A DNA stretch of 26,617 nucleotides from Caldilineae bacterium (GCA_020634625.1 JACKBJ010000029.1:1-26617); one strand, 5' to 3'; positions 1 through 7,072 are shown, numbered from the stretch's first letter. Notes: generated by a model not told the origin, from the letters alone. Numbers and translations: made by a program.

Positions 1-1127
1 TCGAGCACCTGGTCGACCGTGCTCAGCAGCGCGTCGGCCTGGGCGAGCAGGGCGACCGGATCGATCGCGGCCTCGCTGCGCACGACGTCGTCGAGCGTCC
101 GGACCAGGGCCTGGGTCTGGTAGAGCGCCGTCGCCGGCTCGTCGAAGAGCTCGCGCAGGTAGGCCGCCTCCTCGTAGCGGCCGGTGATGCGGAACACGTT
201 GTACATCCGTTTGGCGGCCTTGCCGTAGTTCAGGTCCTTCGTCACGTACTTCTGGATCTCGCGCTCGAGATCCTCGACGTAGGTGTCGAGGGCATCGGCC
301 GCGAGGTGCCGGGCCAGCTTCGCGAAGATCGGCACCGACTCGGCGTCGAGGTAGACCTCCTGGAAGTAGGGGTCGAGGTAGCCATCGAGCGGGTGCACCG
401 AGCCGTCCGGCGCCTCCCAGGTGACGTCGAGCATGTTGCTGGCGTTTGCCAGCGCTCCGCGAACCGGGTCGGCGATGACCCAGTCGAGCTTGCACCAGCC
501 GGGGTCGAGCGCGGCCACCTCCCAGGCGATGGCGTCGGGCCGGCCGTCCGGCGTGAAGCCCTCCAGGCGGCCGGCCTCGACGTCCGCCGGCGTCCAGGCG
601 ATCGGCGCGCCGGCCTTCAGGGTCTTGCCGCCGAGCACGATGTCGCGCGGGCAGGTGCCGAACTTCACCTCGATGAGCTGATGGGTGTCGCCACGCCGCG
701 TCGCGAGCGCCTTGTCGCGCAGGATCTCGGCCAGGATCCCGCAGGCGGCCTCGCGCGTCGGCGCGATGAGGTTCACGCGCTCGAAATAGTCGCAGTCGCC
801 CGGGAAGGTCTGGATCTTCGACTGGGCGGCCGAGCCGGACAGCGCCAGCGCCGTCTCGACGCGACCGGGCTGGTCCTCGAACTCGACCAGCCGTCCGATC
901 CGCCGGTAGTACGCGAGCTGCCGCGCGTCGAAGTCGAGCAGGCTGGTCCGGTGGCCGAACACGCCGCTGCGCACGTCGACCGCCACGTCGTCGCCGGAGG
1001 CCTCGACGGCCATCGCGCTCAACCAGCGCAGCGCCGCCGGCTCGTCGATCTCGACGCCCAGCCGCCGCGCCGATTCGATGATCCGTCGCAGGTCCTCGGA
1101 CGGGGTCAGGTCGTGGGGGTTCGTCAT
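1..1127 (-). CDS. Unrecognised protein with nucleotidyltransferase-like motif (3' end outside window)
   Basis: I do not recognise this family by name. The minus strand is open from the ATG at 1127 to the window edge, giving about 375 residues with no stop, so the C-terminus is missing. The start is fixed by an ATGA overlap with the stop of the upstream exonuclease, which suggests translational coupling. Around residue 98 the sequence reads SGSAAQ, then about eleven residues later GDCDYFE (D111, D113), and at 151-155 LIEVK (E153). A Gly-Ser, a spaced Asp-x-Asp and a third acidic residue on a later strand is the signature of the DNA polymerase beta/nucleotidyltransferase fold, so I infer a divergent nucleotidyltransferase. 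The region 250-330 is rich in aromatic and charged residues (LDPYFQEVYL, YVTKDLNYGKAAKRMYNVFR). There is no signal peptide, so it is probably cytosolic. The coding assignment is secure; the fold is a motif-level inference and the substrate is unknown. Confidence 0.72.
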   Translation of the reverse strand, partial: MTNPHDLTPSEDLRRIIESARRLGVEIDEPAALRWLSAMAVEASGDDVAVDVRSGVFGHRTSLLDFDARQLAYYRRIGRLVEFEDQPGRVETALALSGSAAQSKIQTFPGDCDYFERVNLIAPTREAACGILAEILRDKALATRRGDTHQLIEVKFGTCPRDIVLGGKTLKAGAPIAWTPADVEAGRLEGFTPDGRPDAIAWEVAALDPGWCKLDWVIADPVRGALANASNMLDVTWEAPDGSVHPLDGYLDPYFQEVYLDAESVPIFAKLARHLAADALDTYVEDLEREIQKYVTKDLNYGKAAKRMYNVFRITGRYEEAAYLRELFDEPATALYQTQALVRTLDDVVRSEAAIDPVALLAQADALLSTVDQVL

Positions 1128-1693
1128 GTCGTCGCTCCTTTGCGGTCCGCCCGTTCGGCCAGGATGTGCCGCATGAGATGGGCCTGATACCGGGCGTCCT
1201 CGCCGGCGTGGTGCGTCAGCGGGGATGCGATGCCGTAGCGCGCGGCGACGCGATCCAGGCCCGTCTCCTGCCAGGCGCAGCCGGTCACGCCCATGTACAG
1301 GGCCTTCAGGTCGAGCGCCGCGTGACCGAAGGGGTTGCGCCCGAGGCAACGCCAGAAGCCGGCGTTGACGAACATCCAGTCGAAGGCGACGTTGAAGCCG
1401 ACCATGACCGGCTGCCGCGGCGGCGGCGTGACCTCGCGCAGCCAGGCTTCCAGATCCGCCATCGCCCGTTCGGGCGGGGTTCCCGAGGCCCGGAGCGCGT
1501 CCATCGAGAGGCCGCTCACGGCCAGCGCCTCGGGGAGGACGCGGTCGCTCGTCGGCCGCAGCTCGACGTAGAAGGCGCGGTCCGGATCGGCGACGAGGCA
1601 GGCACCGAGCGAGAGCATGGCGTAGGCGCCCGGCTCGGGGCCGGCCGTCTCGACGTCGACGGAGACCAGCGTCGGATCGACACGTAGGTCCAT
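1124..1693 (-). CDS. DEDDh-type 3'-5' exonuclease (RNase T / DnaQ-like fold)
   Basis: A 189-residue single-domain exonuclease predicted to remove nucleotides from 3' ends of DNA or RNA using two metal ions. Exo I is VSVDVETAG (D14 and E16 from the chosen start), Exo II is GFNVAFDWMF (Asp after the conserved Asn), and Exo III is HHAGEDARYQA, which supplies the His and Asp of the DEDDh class. All catalytic residues are present. The frame is open upstream to 2062, but that extension is Pro/Ala/Arg-rich and runs into the next gene, so I start at the ATG at 1693, which has GGAG about 11 nt upstream. Length is close to that of RNase T and oligoribonuclease. The stop overlaps the start of the nucleotidyltransferase-like gene (ATGA), so the two are probably made together. 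DNA repair, RNA trimming and defence are all possible roles. Confidence 0.88.
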   Translation of the reverse strand: MDLRVDPTLVSVDVETAGPEPGAYAMLSLGACLVADPDRAFYVELRPTSDRVLPEALAVSGLSMDALRASGTPPERAMADLEAWLREVTPPPRQPVMVGFNVAFDWMFVNAGFWRCLGRNPFGHAALDLKALYMGVTGCAWQETGLDRVAARYGIASPLTHHAGEDARYQAHLMRHILAERADRKGATT

Positions 1694-1782
1694 GGCGGAT
1701 CGGACTCCGGAAACGGGCGTCGGCGCGGGTGGCGGCGCTGGCATCGGCGCGGGCCTCGCGGCCGCCGTGCGCGGCGCCCAAG

Positions 1783-1812
1783 AGGGTACAGGATGCCGGG
1801 CGGCCGCAACAA
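1783..1812 (-). promoter_or_regulatory. Candidate sigma-70 promoter for the exonuclease pair
   Basis: Read on the minus strand, TTGTTG (1812-1807) and TACCCT (1788-1783) are separated by 18 nt. They lie between the upstream gene's stop and the exonuclease start and would give a leader of roughly 80 nt. Both boxes are imperfect, so this is a weak prediction. Confidence 0.35.
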
Positions 1813-1836
1813 GCGGGGCGGCACGAAACGCCCACC

Positions 1837-1853
1837 CCGCCGGGAGCCGGCGG
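1837..1853 (-). terminator. GC-rich hairpin directly after the cyclase-NACHT-SUMF1 stop
   Basis: A 7-bp perfect stem (CCGCCGG / CCGGCGG) with a 3-nt loop begins one base past the stop codon at 1854. There is no clear U-tract, so it may be a weak terminator or an mRNA 3'-end stabiliser. Confidence 0.45.
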
Positions 1854-4800
1854 TTAGCCCGTCGCCACCCGTAGACCGGTGCCATGGCCGCGGTCGCCCG
1901 GACGCGCGTTGCTGCGGGTGAGCGCGAGGGTGTTGGATCGATGATAGTGCCAGGCACCGCCGCGCGACACCCGCTGCATGTCGATCGATGCCTCGGTTGC
2001 CTCGCGGCCGTCGCCGGCGTCATAGGGGTAGGGGAAGCCGGTGGTGGCCTGATCCAGACCAAAGGCGCTGGAGGTTTGCTCGCCGATGTTGCCGATCATG
2101 TCACAGAGCCCCTCCGGCGTGTCGCCGTCCGGGAAGACCCCGATGGGCGTCGTCTGCCGGATGTGGGTCTCGGCCGTGTTGCCTCGCAGGCGGTCGAAGG
2201 TATCGCCATAGGCGTAGCGCCGGCCGGCCGCTCCGCGAGCGGCGGCCTCCCACTCGACCTCGGTCGGCAGGCGGAGCACCATCCCCGCCTGCTCCGACAA
2301 CCAGCGCAGGTACGCCCGCGCCTCGTACCAGGAGATGCCGACCACGGGCTGCGCGGGTCGGTTGAAACGCTCGTCACGCCAGTATTCCGGTTCGGTGAGC
2401 CGGCCTCCGGGGTAGAGCTCGGCCAGGTGCGCGTCCAGCTCCTCCGCGCTCATCGCGAGGCGCTTCTGGCCGCGCGCGTACATCTCCTCGTCCCAATTGC
2501 CGGCGGCCAGCAGCTCGTCCATCCTCTCGGGCCGCTTGCGGCAGTAGGCGACGAACCAGCGCACGCCGGCATGGGCGTTGGCGGCGGTGTTCTCGCCCCG
2601 CCTCCAGGCGCGACCGGCCTCGGTATCCCACCAACGCTCGTCCTCGTAGCCGCCGGCCGCTTGGAAGCAGGCCCACTCCGCGTTGGTCACCGGGAACTGC
2701 CCCAGGGCGAAGCGCGCGATCAGGACCTCGTGACGCGGCGTATGATCGGTCCAGGTCCCCTGCGGGCTCGTGACCGGCTCGTCGTCCCCGATGGGATAGC
2801 TGCCTGCCTCGATCTCGATCAGGGGGGGCAGCAGGTACTCGCCATGCGGCCCAACGCGCCGCTCGAAACGGGGATCACCCAGCACCCCCAGCGCGTGGCC
2901 GCAGGCGATCCGATCGCGCAGCTCGGCCTCCGGGTCGCGGCTGCGCGCGACGAGCGCCCAGCGCAGCTCGTCCAGCAGGTCCGCGGGCAGCAGCGGCAGC
3001 AGCTCCGGCTGGGCCGCCGCGCGACCGGCCAGGGCCAGGTTGGTCGCCATCACCCCGCGCAGGAAGCTGGGCGGGTCCTCCGTCATCGTCGCCGCCAGGA
3101 TCGTCGTCTCCTCCCAGCCGGTGCCCGGCAGCGGCGGCAGCGGGTCCGCCGGGTCGAGACGGTCGATCACCTCGTCCACGCTCGGGGAGATCTCGGCGGC
3201 TCGCCACGCGACACGCACGAGCTCGGGGTCGGGCTCGCGCGCCAGGGTCCGGGCGGCGAAGTACTCCTGGATCAGCTGGTGGAAGAACATGAGCTCGCCG
3301 GCCGCCTCGTCCTCGTCCAGCACCGCCAGGGCCTCGCCGGCGGCCACGATGGCCTCGTCCTCGTCGGAGTCGAGCAGGTCCAGCGCATCGTCGAGGTCGA
3401 TGCGGACCTGGCTGCGCTCCCCGTCGTCGCGCTCGGCCTGCATGACGTGGGCCAGGCGCGCGAGCATGGGGACGAGGAGCCCTCGCTCGGGCAGGTCGTA
3501 GGCCCCTCTCCAGCGCCACTGCGAGACCTGCCGACGATCCCGGCTGGCCAGCAGACCGTCCGACGCGAAGATCGCGCTGCCGCGCTCGAGCTCGCGGCGC
3601 AGCGCCTGGCGCACGAAGCTGGTGAAGAGCGCCGCGCGGCCGGTCGGCATCTCGCCCGTGGCCTCGACCTGCTCCACCAGCAGGGCCAGGAAGTACGGGC
3701 TGCGCAGGACCTCCAGCTGCGGGCTGTCTTCGAGCACGCGCCAGATCTCGCGCCAGCGACCCGGGCTGTGGACCATCAGGAAGTCACGGACCTGATCGTC
3801 GGTCAGCGGCTCGATGCGAACCTGGGGTACCCGCAGGTCGGGCGTGGAGAGCGACTGGCTGTAGTCCAGGCTGCGGCAGGAGAAGACGACGCGCGTCCCA
3901 GGGTGGTCGGAGGACATACGGACCAGCCAGTCCTTCCACAGCTGGACCCGCTCGCGGAACGCCGACTCGCCCGCCGAGGGCATCTCGTTGAGGGCGTCGA
4001 GCAGGAAGGTCATGCGGCCCTCGGCCAGGAGCGCGTGCAGCGGAGGCAGGTCGGGCGATCGGCTCGACCAATGCTCGGCGAGCCACTCGCCTGGCGGTGG
4101 AGGAGGATCGCCGGGTCGTGGCTCCTTGTAGGTGTTCAGCGAGATGAAGAAGGTGTAGCGGTCGTCGGCCCCCGCTTCGCCACGCAGCCCGGCGATGGCC
4201 GTGTCGAGCTCCAGCCGCCGCAGCAGCGTCGACTTGCCGCCACCGGGTGGGCCCAGCACGACGATGGCCGGATCCGACGTGGCCGCGAGCAGATCCCTGA
4301 GATCCTCGTGGCGCTCCTCGGTTGCCTGCCAGCGGCCCTGGACGGCCTCTTCGCCCTGGTCGATGAGCAGGGTCAGGCCCACGAAGCGGCCATCGAGTCG
4401 GTAGCGGGGCTGGCTCCATTCGGCGACCCGACCGAGACGCCACTCGCGCCAGTCGGCCGGTTTGTGGCGGGCCGCGGCGAGGACCTGCTCGGTGGTGAGG
4501 ACGGCGCCGCTCGAGTCCCGACGCAGCGAGGCCTCGATGACGTCGAGGGTCTCGGGAACGCTGCGGTCGAGCACGAGGCCGGCAGCATCGTCCGGGTCGG
4601 CATGGGCTTCCAGCACCTGGATGCGGTCGCGCGCGTCGAGCTCTCCGGCGGTGCGCAGGGGCCGGGCATCGTCCGGGAAGCCGTCGATCACGACCTGGCT
4701 GATGCGCTCGGAGTGGCGCAGATCCTTGAGCCGGTGCTCGCCCAGGTCGCGCAACCTGCACCCCTCGGGCAGGCCCGCGGCCTCGACCAGGCGCCGCGTC

Positions 4801-5216
4801 TCGCGCGAGAGAAGCAGCTGGCCACCGTTGCCCGCGGCCTCGATCCGGGCCACCCGGTTGACCGGCTCACCGAAGTAGTCGCCGTCGCGCTCGGTGGCCC
4901 GGCCGGTGTGCAGGCCCATGCGGACGCGGATGGGCGGGAAGCCGTCACCGAAGCAGGACCAGTCCTCGGCGGCCACGGCGCGTTGGGCGGCGACGGCGGC
5001 GGCCAGGCCGGCCGGCGCCGTGGGGAAGGCCGCGCAGAAGGCGTCGCCGACGGTCTTGAAGACCTGGCCGGCGTGCGCCTCCACTGCCGAACGCAGCAGG
5101 ATGTCATGGCGCTCGAGGGCGGCGCGCATGGCGTCGGGGTACTCGTCCCAACGCCCGGTCGAGCCCTCGATGTCGGTGAAGAGGAACGTGACGGTGCCGG
5201 TGGGGGGCTGGGACAA
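1854..5216 (-). CDS. Adenylyl cyclase-NACHT NTPase-SUMF1/FGE-like fusion protein
   Basis: A 1120-residue multidomain signalling protein. Residues about 6-175 are a class III cyclase with metal aspartates D15 (FTDIEGST) and D58 (KTVGDAF), adenine-selecting K54 and D113, and transition-state N120/R124 (VNRVAR). The set is complete and predicts cAMP synthesis. Residues about 310-655 are a NACHT/STAND NTPase: Walker A GPPGGGKST (322-330), Walker B FLLDALNE with D407, CRSLDY at 447-452, and FHQLIQEYFAA (645-655). A HEAT-like stretch (RIACGHALGVLGDPR) follows. Residues 797-1120 are a SUMF1/FGE-type C-lectin fold (FPVTNAEW, LPTEVEWEAAARG, SRGGAW). The usual GNVWEW is GNIGEQ and the catalytic cysteines of true FGE are missing, so I read this domain as a sensor. 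I prefer the TTG at 5216, preceded by GGAG 9 nt upstream and followed by the family-typical TGTVTFLFTDIEGS; an ATG at 5336 would add 40 atypical residues. An immunity or stress-signalling role is inference. Confidence 0.9.
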   Translation of the reverse strand: MSQPPTGTVTFLFTDIEGSTGRWDEYPDAMRAALERHDILLRSAVEAHAGQVFKTVGDAFCAAFPTAPAGLAAAVAAQRAVAAEDWSCFGDGFPPIRVRMGLHTGRATERDGDYFGEPVNRVARIEAAGNGGQLLLSRETRRLVEAAGLPEGCRLRDLGEHRLKDLRHSERISQVVIDGFPDDARPLRTAGELDARDRIQVLEAHADPDDAAGLVLDRSVPETLDVIEASLRRDSSGAVLTTEQVLAAARHKPADWREWRLGRVAEWSQPRYRLDGRFVGLTLLIDQGEEAVQGRWQATEERHEDLRDLLAATSDPAIVVLGPPGGGKSTLLRRLELDTAIAGLRGEAGADDRYTFFISLNTYKEPRPGDPPPPPGEWLAEHWSSRSPDLPPLHALLAEGRMTFLLDALNEMPSAGESAFRERVQLWKDWLVRMSSDHPGTRVVFSCRSLDYSQSLSTPDLRVPQVRIEPLTDDQVRDFLMVHSPGRWREIWRVLEDSPQLEVLRSPYFLALLVEQVEATGEMPTGRAALFTSFVRQALRRELERGSAIFASDGLLASRDRRQVSQWRWRGAYDLPERGLLVPMLARLAHVMQAERDDGERSQVRIDLDDALDLLDSDEDEAIVAAGEALAVLDEDEAAGELMFFHQLIQEYFAARTLAREPDPELVRVAWRAAEISPSVDEVIDRLDPADPLPPLPGTGWEETTILAATMTEDPPSFLRGVMATNLALAGRAAAQPELLPLLPADLLDELRWALVARSRDPEAELRDRIACGHALGVLGDPRFERRVGPHGEYLLPPLIEIEAGSYPIGDDEPVTSPQGTWTDHTPRHEVLIARFALGQFPVTNAEWACFQAAGGYEDERWWDTEAGRAWRRGENTAANAHAGVRWFVAYCRKRPERMDELLAAGNWDEEMYARGQKRLAMSAEELDAHLAELYPGGRLTEPEYWRDERFNRPAQPVVGISWYEARAYLRWLSEQAGMVLRLPTEVEWEAAARGAAGRRYAYGDTFDRLRGNTAETHIRQTTPIGVFPDGDTPEGLCDMIGNIGEQTSSAFGLDQATTGFPYPYDAGDGREATEASIDMQRVSRGGAWHYHRSNTLALTRSNARPGDRGHGTGLRVATG

Positions 5217-5372
5217 GGACTCGCTCTCCGGATCTGGCGGTTGCGGTGTGCAGTACACGCGGGCACCTCGATAGGATGCCACGGGACTTGCCGAGGTGCA
5301 GGGAAACCGATGGCGATTCGTTCCGATTGAGGGCAAGGCGAGGACGCTTGTCCTGAGGCCGACCCGAGTCCT

Positions 5373-5386
5373 CCTCCGATCGGAGG
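5373..5386. promoter_or_regulatory. Perfect 14-bp palindrome, possible operator
   Basis: CCTCCGATCGGAGG is a perfect palindrome in the gap between the divergent cyclase-NACHT-SUMF1 and YdeI-like genes. It ends 17 nt before the TATAGT box of the YdeI-like gene, where the -35 box would lie. That position suits a dimeric regulator, but no regulator gene is seen nearby. Confidence 0.4.
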
Positions 5387-5400
5387 CTGCAACAGGGCGA

Positions 5401-5409
5401 TGGTATAGT
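5401..5409 (+). promoter_or_regulatory. Extended -10 promoter of the YdeI-like gene
   Basis: TGGTATAGT fits an extended -10 element (TGn plus TATAGT at 5404-5409). No good -35 is visible. Transcription would start near 5416, just ahead of GGAG at 5419-5422 and the ATG at 5432. Confidence 0.5.
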
Positions 5410-5431
5410 GGGGTGCACGGAGCCAGGCCCG

Positions 5432-6028
5432 ATGATGGAGCGGTTGAAGCGGATGAGCCAGATCGACGATCTTCCCCATGTCGTGATCACGAGCCGCGCC
5501 GACTGGCGGGCCTGGTTGGTGGCGAACCACAGTCAGGCCGAAGGTGCTTGGGTGGTGACCTACAAGAAGCACTGCGGTGATCGCCACGTGGCCTGGCCCG
5601 AGATCGTGCAGGAGTCGCTCTGCTTCGGCTGGATCGACGGCCGCACGCGGCGCGTCGACGAGGACCGCGTCAAGCGACACGTCTCGCCACGCAAGTCAGG
5701 CAGCATCTGGAGCGCACTCAACAAGCGGCACGTGGCCGAGCTGCAGCAGAGTGGCCTGATGACCCCCGCAGGGCAGCGCCTGATCGACGCCGCCAAGGCC
5801 GACGGCAGCTGGACCTTCCTCGACGACATCGACGCGCTCTTCGAGCCGGACGATCTGCGTGCGGCCCTGGACGCCTCGCCGGCGGCACGGGCCACATGGG
5901 ACGACACCAAGCCGTCCGACCTCAAGCGTGCGCTCTACCATGTCAAGACCGCCAAACGCCCGGATACGCGGGCGCGACGCATCGAGCAGATTGTCAAGCG
6001 GACGGCGCGGGGCGAGTTGCCGGTGTGA
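5432..6028 (+). CDS. YdeI/OmpD-associated family protein
   Basis: A 198-residue soluble protein of the YdeI/OmpD-associated family. Some members have been linked to resistance to cationic peptides or bacteriocins, but the molecular activity is not established. Family hallmarks are SLCFGWIDGRTRRVDEDR, SPRKSGSIWSALNKRHV with its conserved Trp-Ser, a helical middle, and a Lys/Arg-rich end with AKRPDTRARRIEQIV. There are no membrane segments. The ATG at 5432 is chosen because GGAG lies 9 nt upstream; an ATG at 5408 has no ribosome site and sits on the -10 box, and an ATG at 5453 is also possible. The gene is divergent from the cyclase-NACHT-SUMF1 gene and is followed by an integrase remnant, so it probably belongs to the accessory segment. 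Confidence 0.88.
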   Translation: MMERLKRMSQIDDLPHVVITSRADWRAWLVANHSQAEGAWVVTYKKHCGDRHVAWPEIVQESLCFGWIDGRTRRVDEDRVKRHVSPRKSGSIWSALNKRHVAELQQSGLMTPAGQRLIDAAKADGSWTFLDDIDALFEPDDLRAALDASPAARATWDDTKPSDLKRALYHVKTAKRPDTRARRIEQIVKRTARGELPV

Positions 6029-6118
6029 GGCCATGGACGAGTCAGGCGAAAGGCTGGGCGTTCGCCGCGAGCTGCACGCCCCACCGGTTCCTCTACAGAT
6101 ATCGGCGATTGGGATCGA

Positions 6119-6304
6119 GTGCTCCACACGGATCTCCTTGCCGAGCTCGGCATCGATGCCGACCGCGAACTCAGCAAGAAGGTGGTGTCCACGATGTTCG
6201 GCCACAGCACCATCGCCATCACCCCCGACACCTACGCTCACGTCATGCCGTCGCTCAAGGAAGACGCGGCGAAGCGCATGGACGACCTCTTCGGTAGTGG
6301 TTGA
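6119..6304 (+). pseudogene. Tyrosine recombinase (phage-type integrase) C-terminal remnant
   Basis: About 60 codons retain the end of a tyrosine recombinase catalytic domain: FGHSTIAITPDTYAHVMPSL, in which the Tyr of DTYAHV is the nucleophile, followed by KEDAAKRMDDLFG. The beginning, LHTDLLAELGIDADRE, looks like a damaged form of the family's HTHATLLLELGI segment with extra residues before KVV. The catalytic Arg, the intact His-x-x-Arg box and the DNA-binding N-terminus are absent. Upstream sequence in this frame (6029-6118) shows no integrase similarity. This is a decayed fragment unlikely to be active. It lies about 550 bp from a tRNA-Leu gene, a common target class for such integrases. 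Confidence 0.82.
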
Positions 6305-6325
6305 GCCACAGCAACTGGAGCGCAC

Positions 6326-6727
6326 ATGAGCCCCAACGTTGCCCAGCTTCACGATCTTGTCTTCACCCACCCAATCACCGGGGAGGAATACGGCCCCATC
6401 CGACCATTCCCGCCCGATGAAGAGCCCTCAGTCAATCACAGGCACTGGCGGCCGATTGCCGAAGACTCCTGTGGAAATGCCTTCGTTGTCCACGCCGACG
6501 GAAGGGTGGGATTCTGGGGTCACGAGACCGACGAGATCACGCTTCTCGCGCCCGATTGGGAGGCCTTTGCGCAAGGCTGCGGAGAAGGCACCGCCGTGGA
6601 CTTCGATCCGTCGAAGGTGATCTCGGCGTGGGTGAATCCCAGTTTCGCCAGAGAGCACGGAATCGAGTGCGATGAGGAAGGGTGGATCAAGCGTCCACCG
6701 GAGCAGGACTCAAGCACCGATTGCTAG
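6326..6727 (+). CDS. SMI1/KNR4 (SUKH)-like small protein
   Basis: A 133-residue soluble protein. The core WRPIAEDSCGNAFVVHADG (41-59), then VGFWGHETDEITLLAPDWEAF (62-81), matches the SMI1/KNR4 or SUKH pattern in which a Gly-Asn-Phe strand is followed by a strand carrying W-x-H-E-T and then a helix. SUKH proteins often serve as immunity proteins against toxins of contact-dependent or secreted systems; no toxin gene is visible here, so this could be an orphan immunity gene. The start is supported by GGAG 6 nt upstream. The protein is shorter than many SUKH proteins and the N-terminal helical part is reduced. It lies between the integrase scrap and tRNA-Leu and was probably acquired with them. 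Confidence 0.66.
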   Translation: MSPNVAQLHDLVFTHPITGEEYGPIRPFPPDEEPSVNHRHWRPIAEDSCGNAFVVHADGRVGFWGHETDEITLLAPDWEAFAQGCGEGTAVDFDPSKVISAWVNPSFAREHGIECDEEGWIKRPPEQDSSTDC

Positions 6728-6774
6728 CGACGATCCATGCGAAATCGGCCTTCTCGTCCGCTATTGCCGCTCGG

Positions 6775-6798
6775 GTTGCTGCAGTAGTTGCTGCAGTA
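6775..6798. repeat. Two tandem copies of a 12-bp unit
   Basis: GTTGCTGCAGTA occurs twice with no spacer in the gap between the SUKH-like gene and tRNA-Leu. Each copy contains the palindrome CTGCAG. It has no assigned function. Confidence 0.85.
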
Positions 6799-6858
6799 GC
6801 GTCATTACGGTCAACCAGCGACCAACCCCGAAACGCCGAAGACCCAGTCATATCAAGA

Positions 6859-6943
6859 TAGGGCGGGTGGGACTCGAACCCACACTGGGGGTTACCCAAG
6901 CGGATTTTAAGTCCGCCGCGTCTGCCAGTTTCGCCACCGCCCC
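6859..6943 (-). tRNA. tRNA-Leu (anticodon UAA)
   Basis: An 85-nt class II tRNA read on the minus strand. The acceptor stem is GGGGCGG with CCGCCCT (G1-U72 wobble), then TG, a D arm GCG...CGC, and an anticodon stem-loop GCGGA-CTTAAAA-TCCGC giving anticodon UAA. The long variable arm of a leucine tRNA follows, then the T arm GTGGG-TTCGAGT-CCCAC and discriminator A. CCA is not encoded. The integrase remnant lies beyond its 3' end. Confidence 0.96.
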
Positions 6944-6976
6944 GGGGTCGGCCGACACGCGGGTCGGCCGGGCGCG

Positions 6977-7005
6977 ATGATAGAGCGCGCCGAATCGGCC
7001 GCCAA
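6977..7005 (-). promoter_or_regulatory. Sigma-70 promoter of tRNA-Leu
   Basis: On the minus strand TTGGCG (7005-7000) and TATCAT (6982-6977) are separated by exactly 17 nt. Transcription would start near 6970, about 27 nt before the mature tRNA 5' end. Confidence 0.65.
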
Positions 7006-7072
7006 GCGGCGTCGGGCCGGCGCGGCCTCGCGGCCGGGAACCGCGCCGGCTCGCGGCATCTCCCCGCCCCGC

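Noticed and set aside
306..1187. A 293-codon plus-strand frame opposite the nucleotidyltransferase-like gene
   Set aside because: Composition is typical of a shadow frame. The minus strand stays open to the edge, starts at an ATGA overlap and carries a coherent acidic motif set.
1854..3000. A working formylglycine-generating enzyme at the C-terminus of the large fusion
   Set aside because: The catalytic cysteines are absent and the GNVWEW core is altered, so sulfatase activation is unlikely; only the fold is supported.
1854..5216. A standard Pycsar system
   Set aside because: Pycsar pairs a pyrimidine cyclase with a cyclic-nucleotide-gated effector. Here the residues predict adenine specificity and no such effector gene is next to it.
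1884..5330. A 1148-codon open frame on the plus strand opposite the cyclase-NACHT-SUMF1 gene
   Set aside because: Its product is rich in Arg, Gly, Ala, Val, Gln and His with no recognisable motif, whereas the minus strand holds clear domains. Long antisense frames are expected in GC-rich codon usage.
5897..6304. A full-length integrase read through another frame or a simple frameshift
   Set aside because: None of the three plus-strand frames upstream of 6119 gives the Arg/Lys/His-x-x-Arg boxes, so a large part of the gene is missing rather than shifted.
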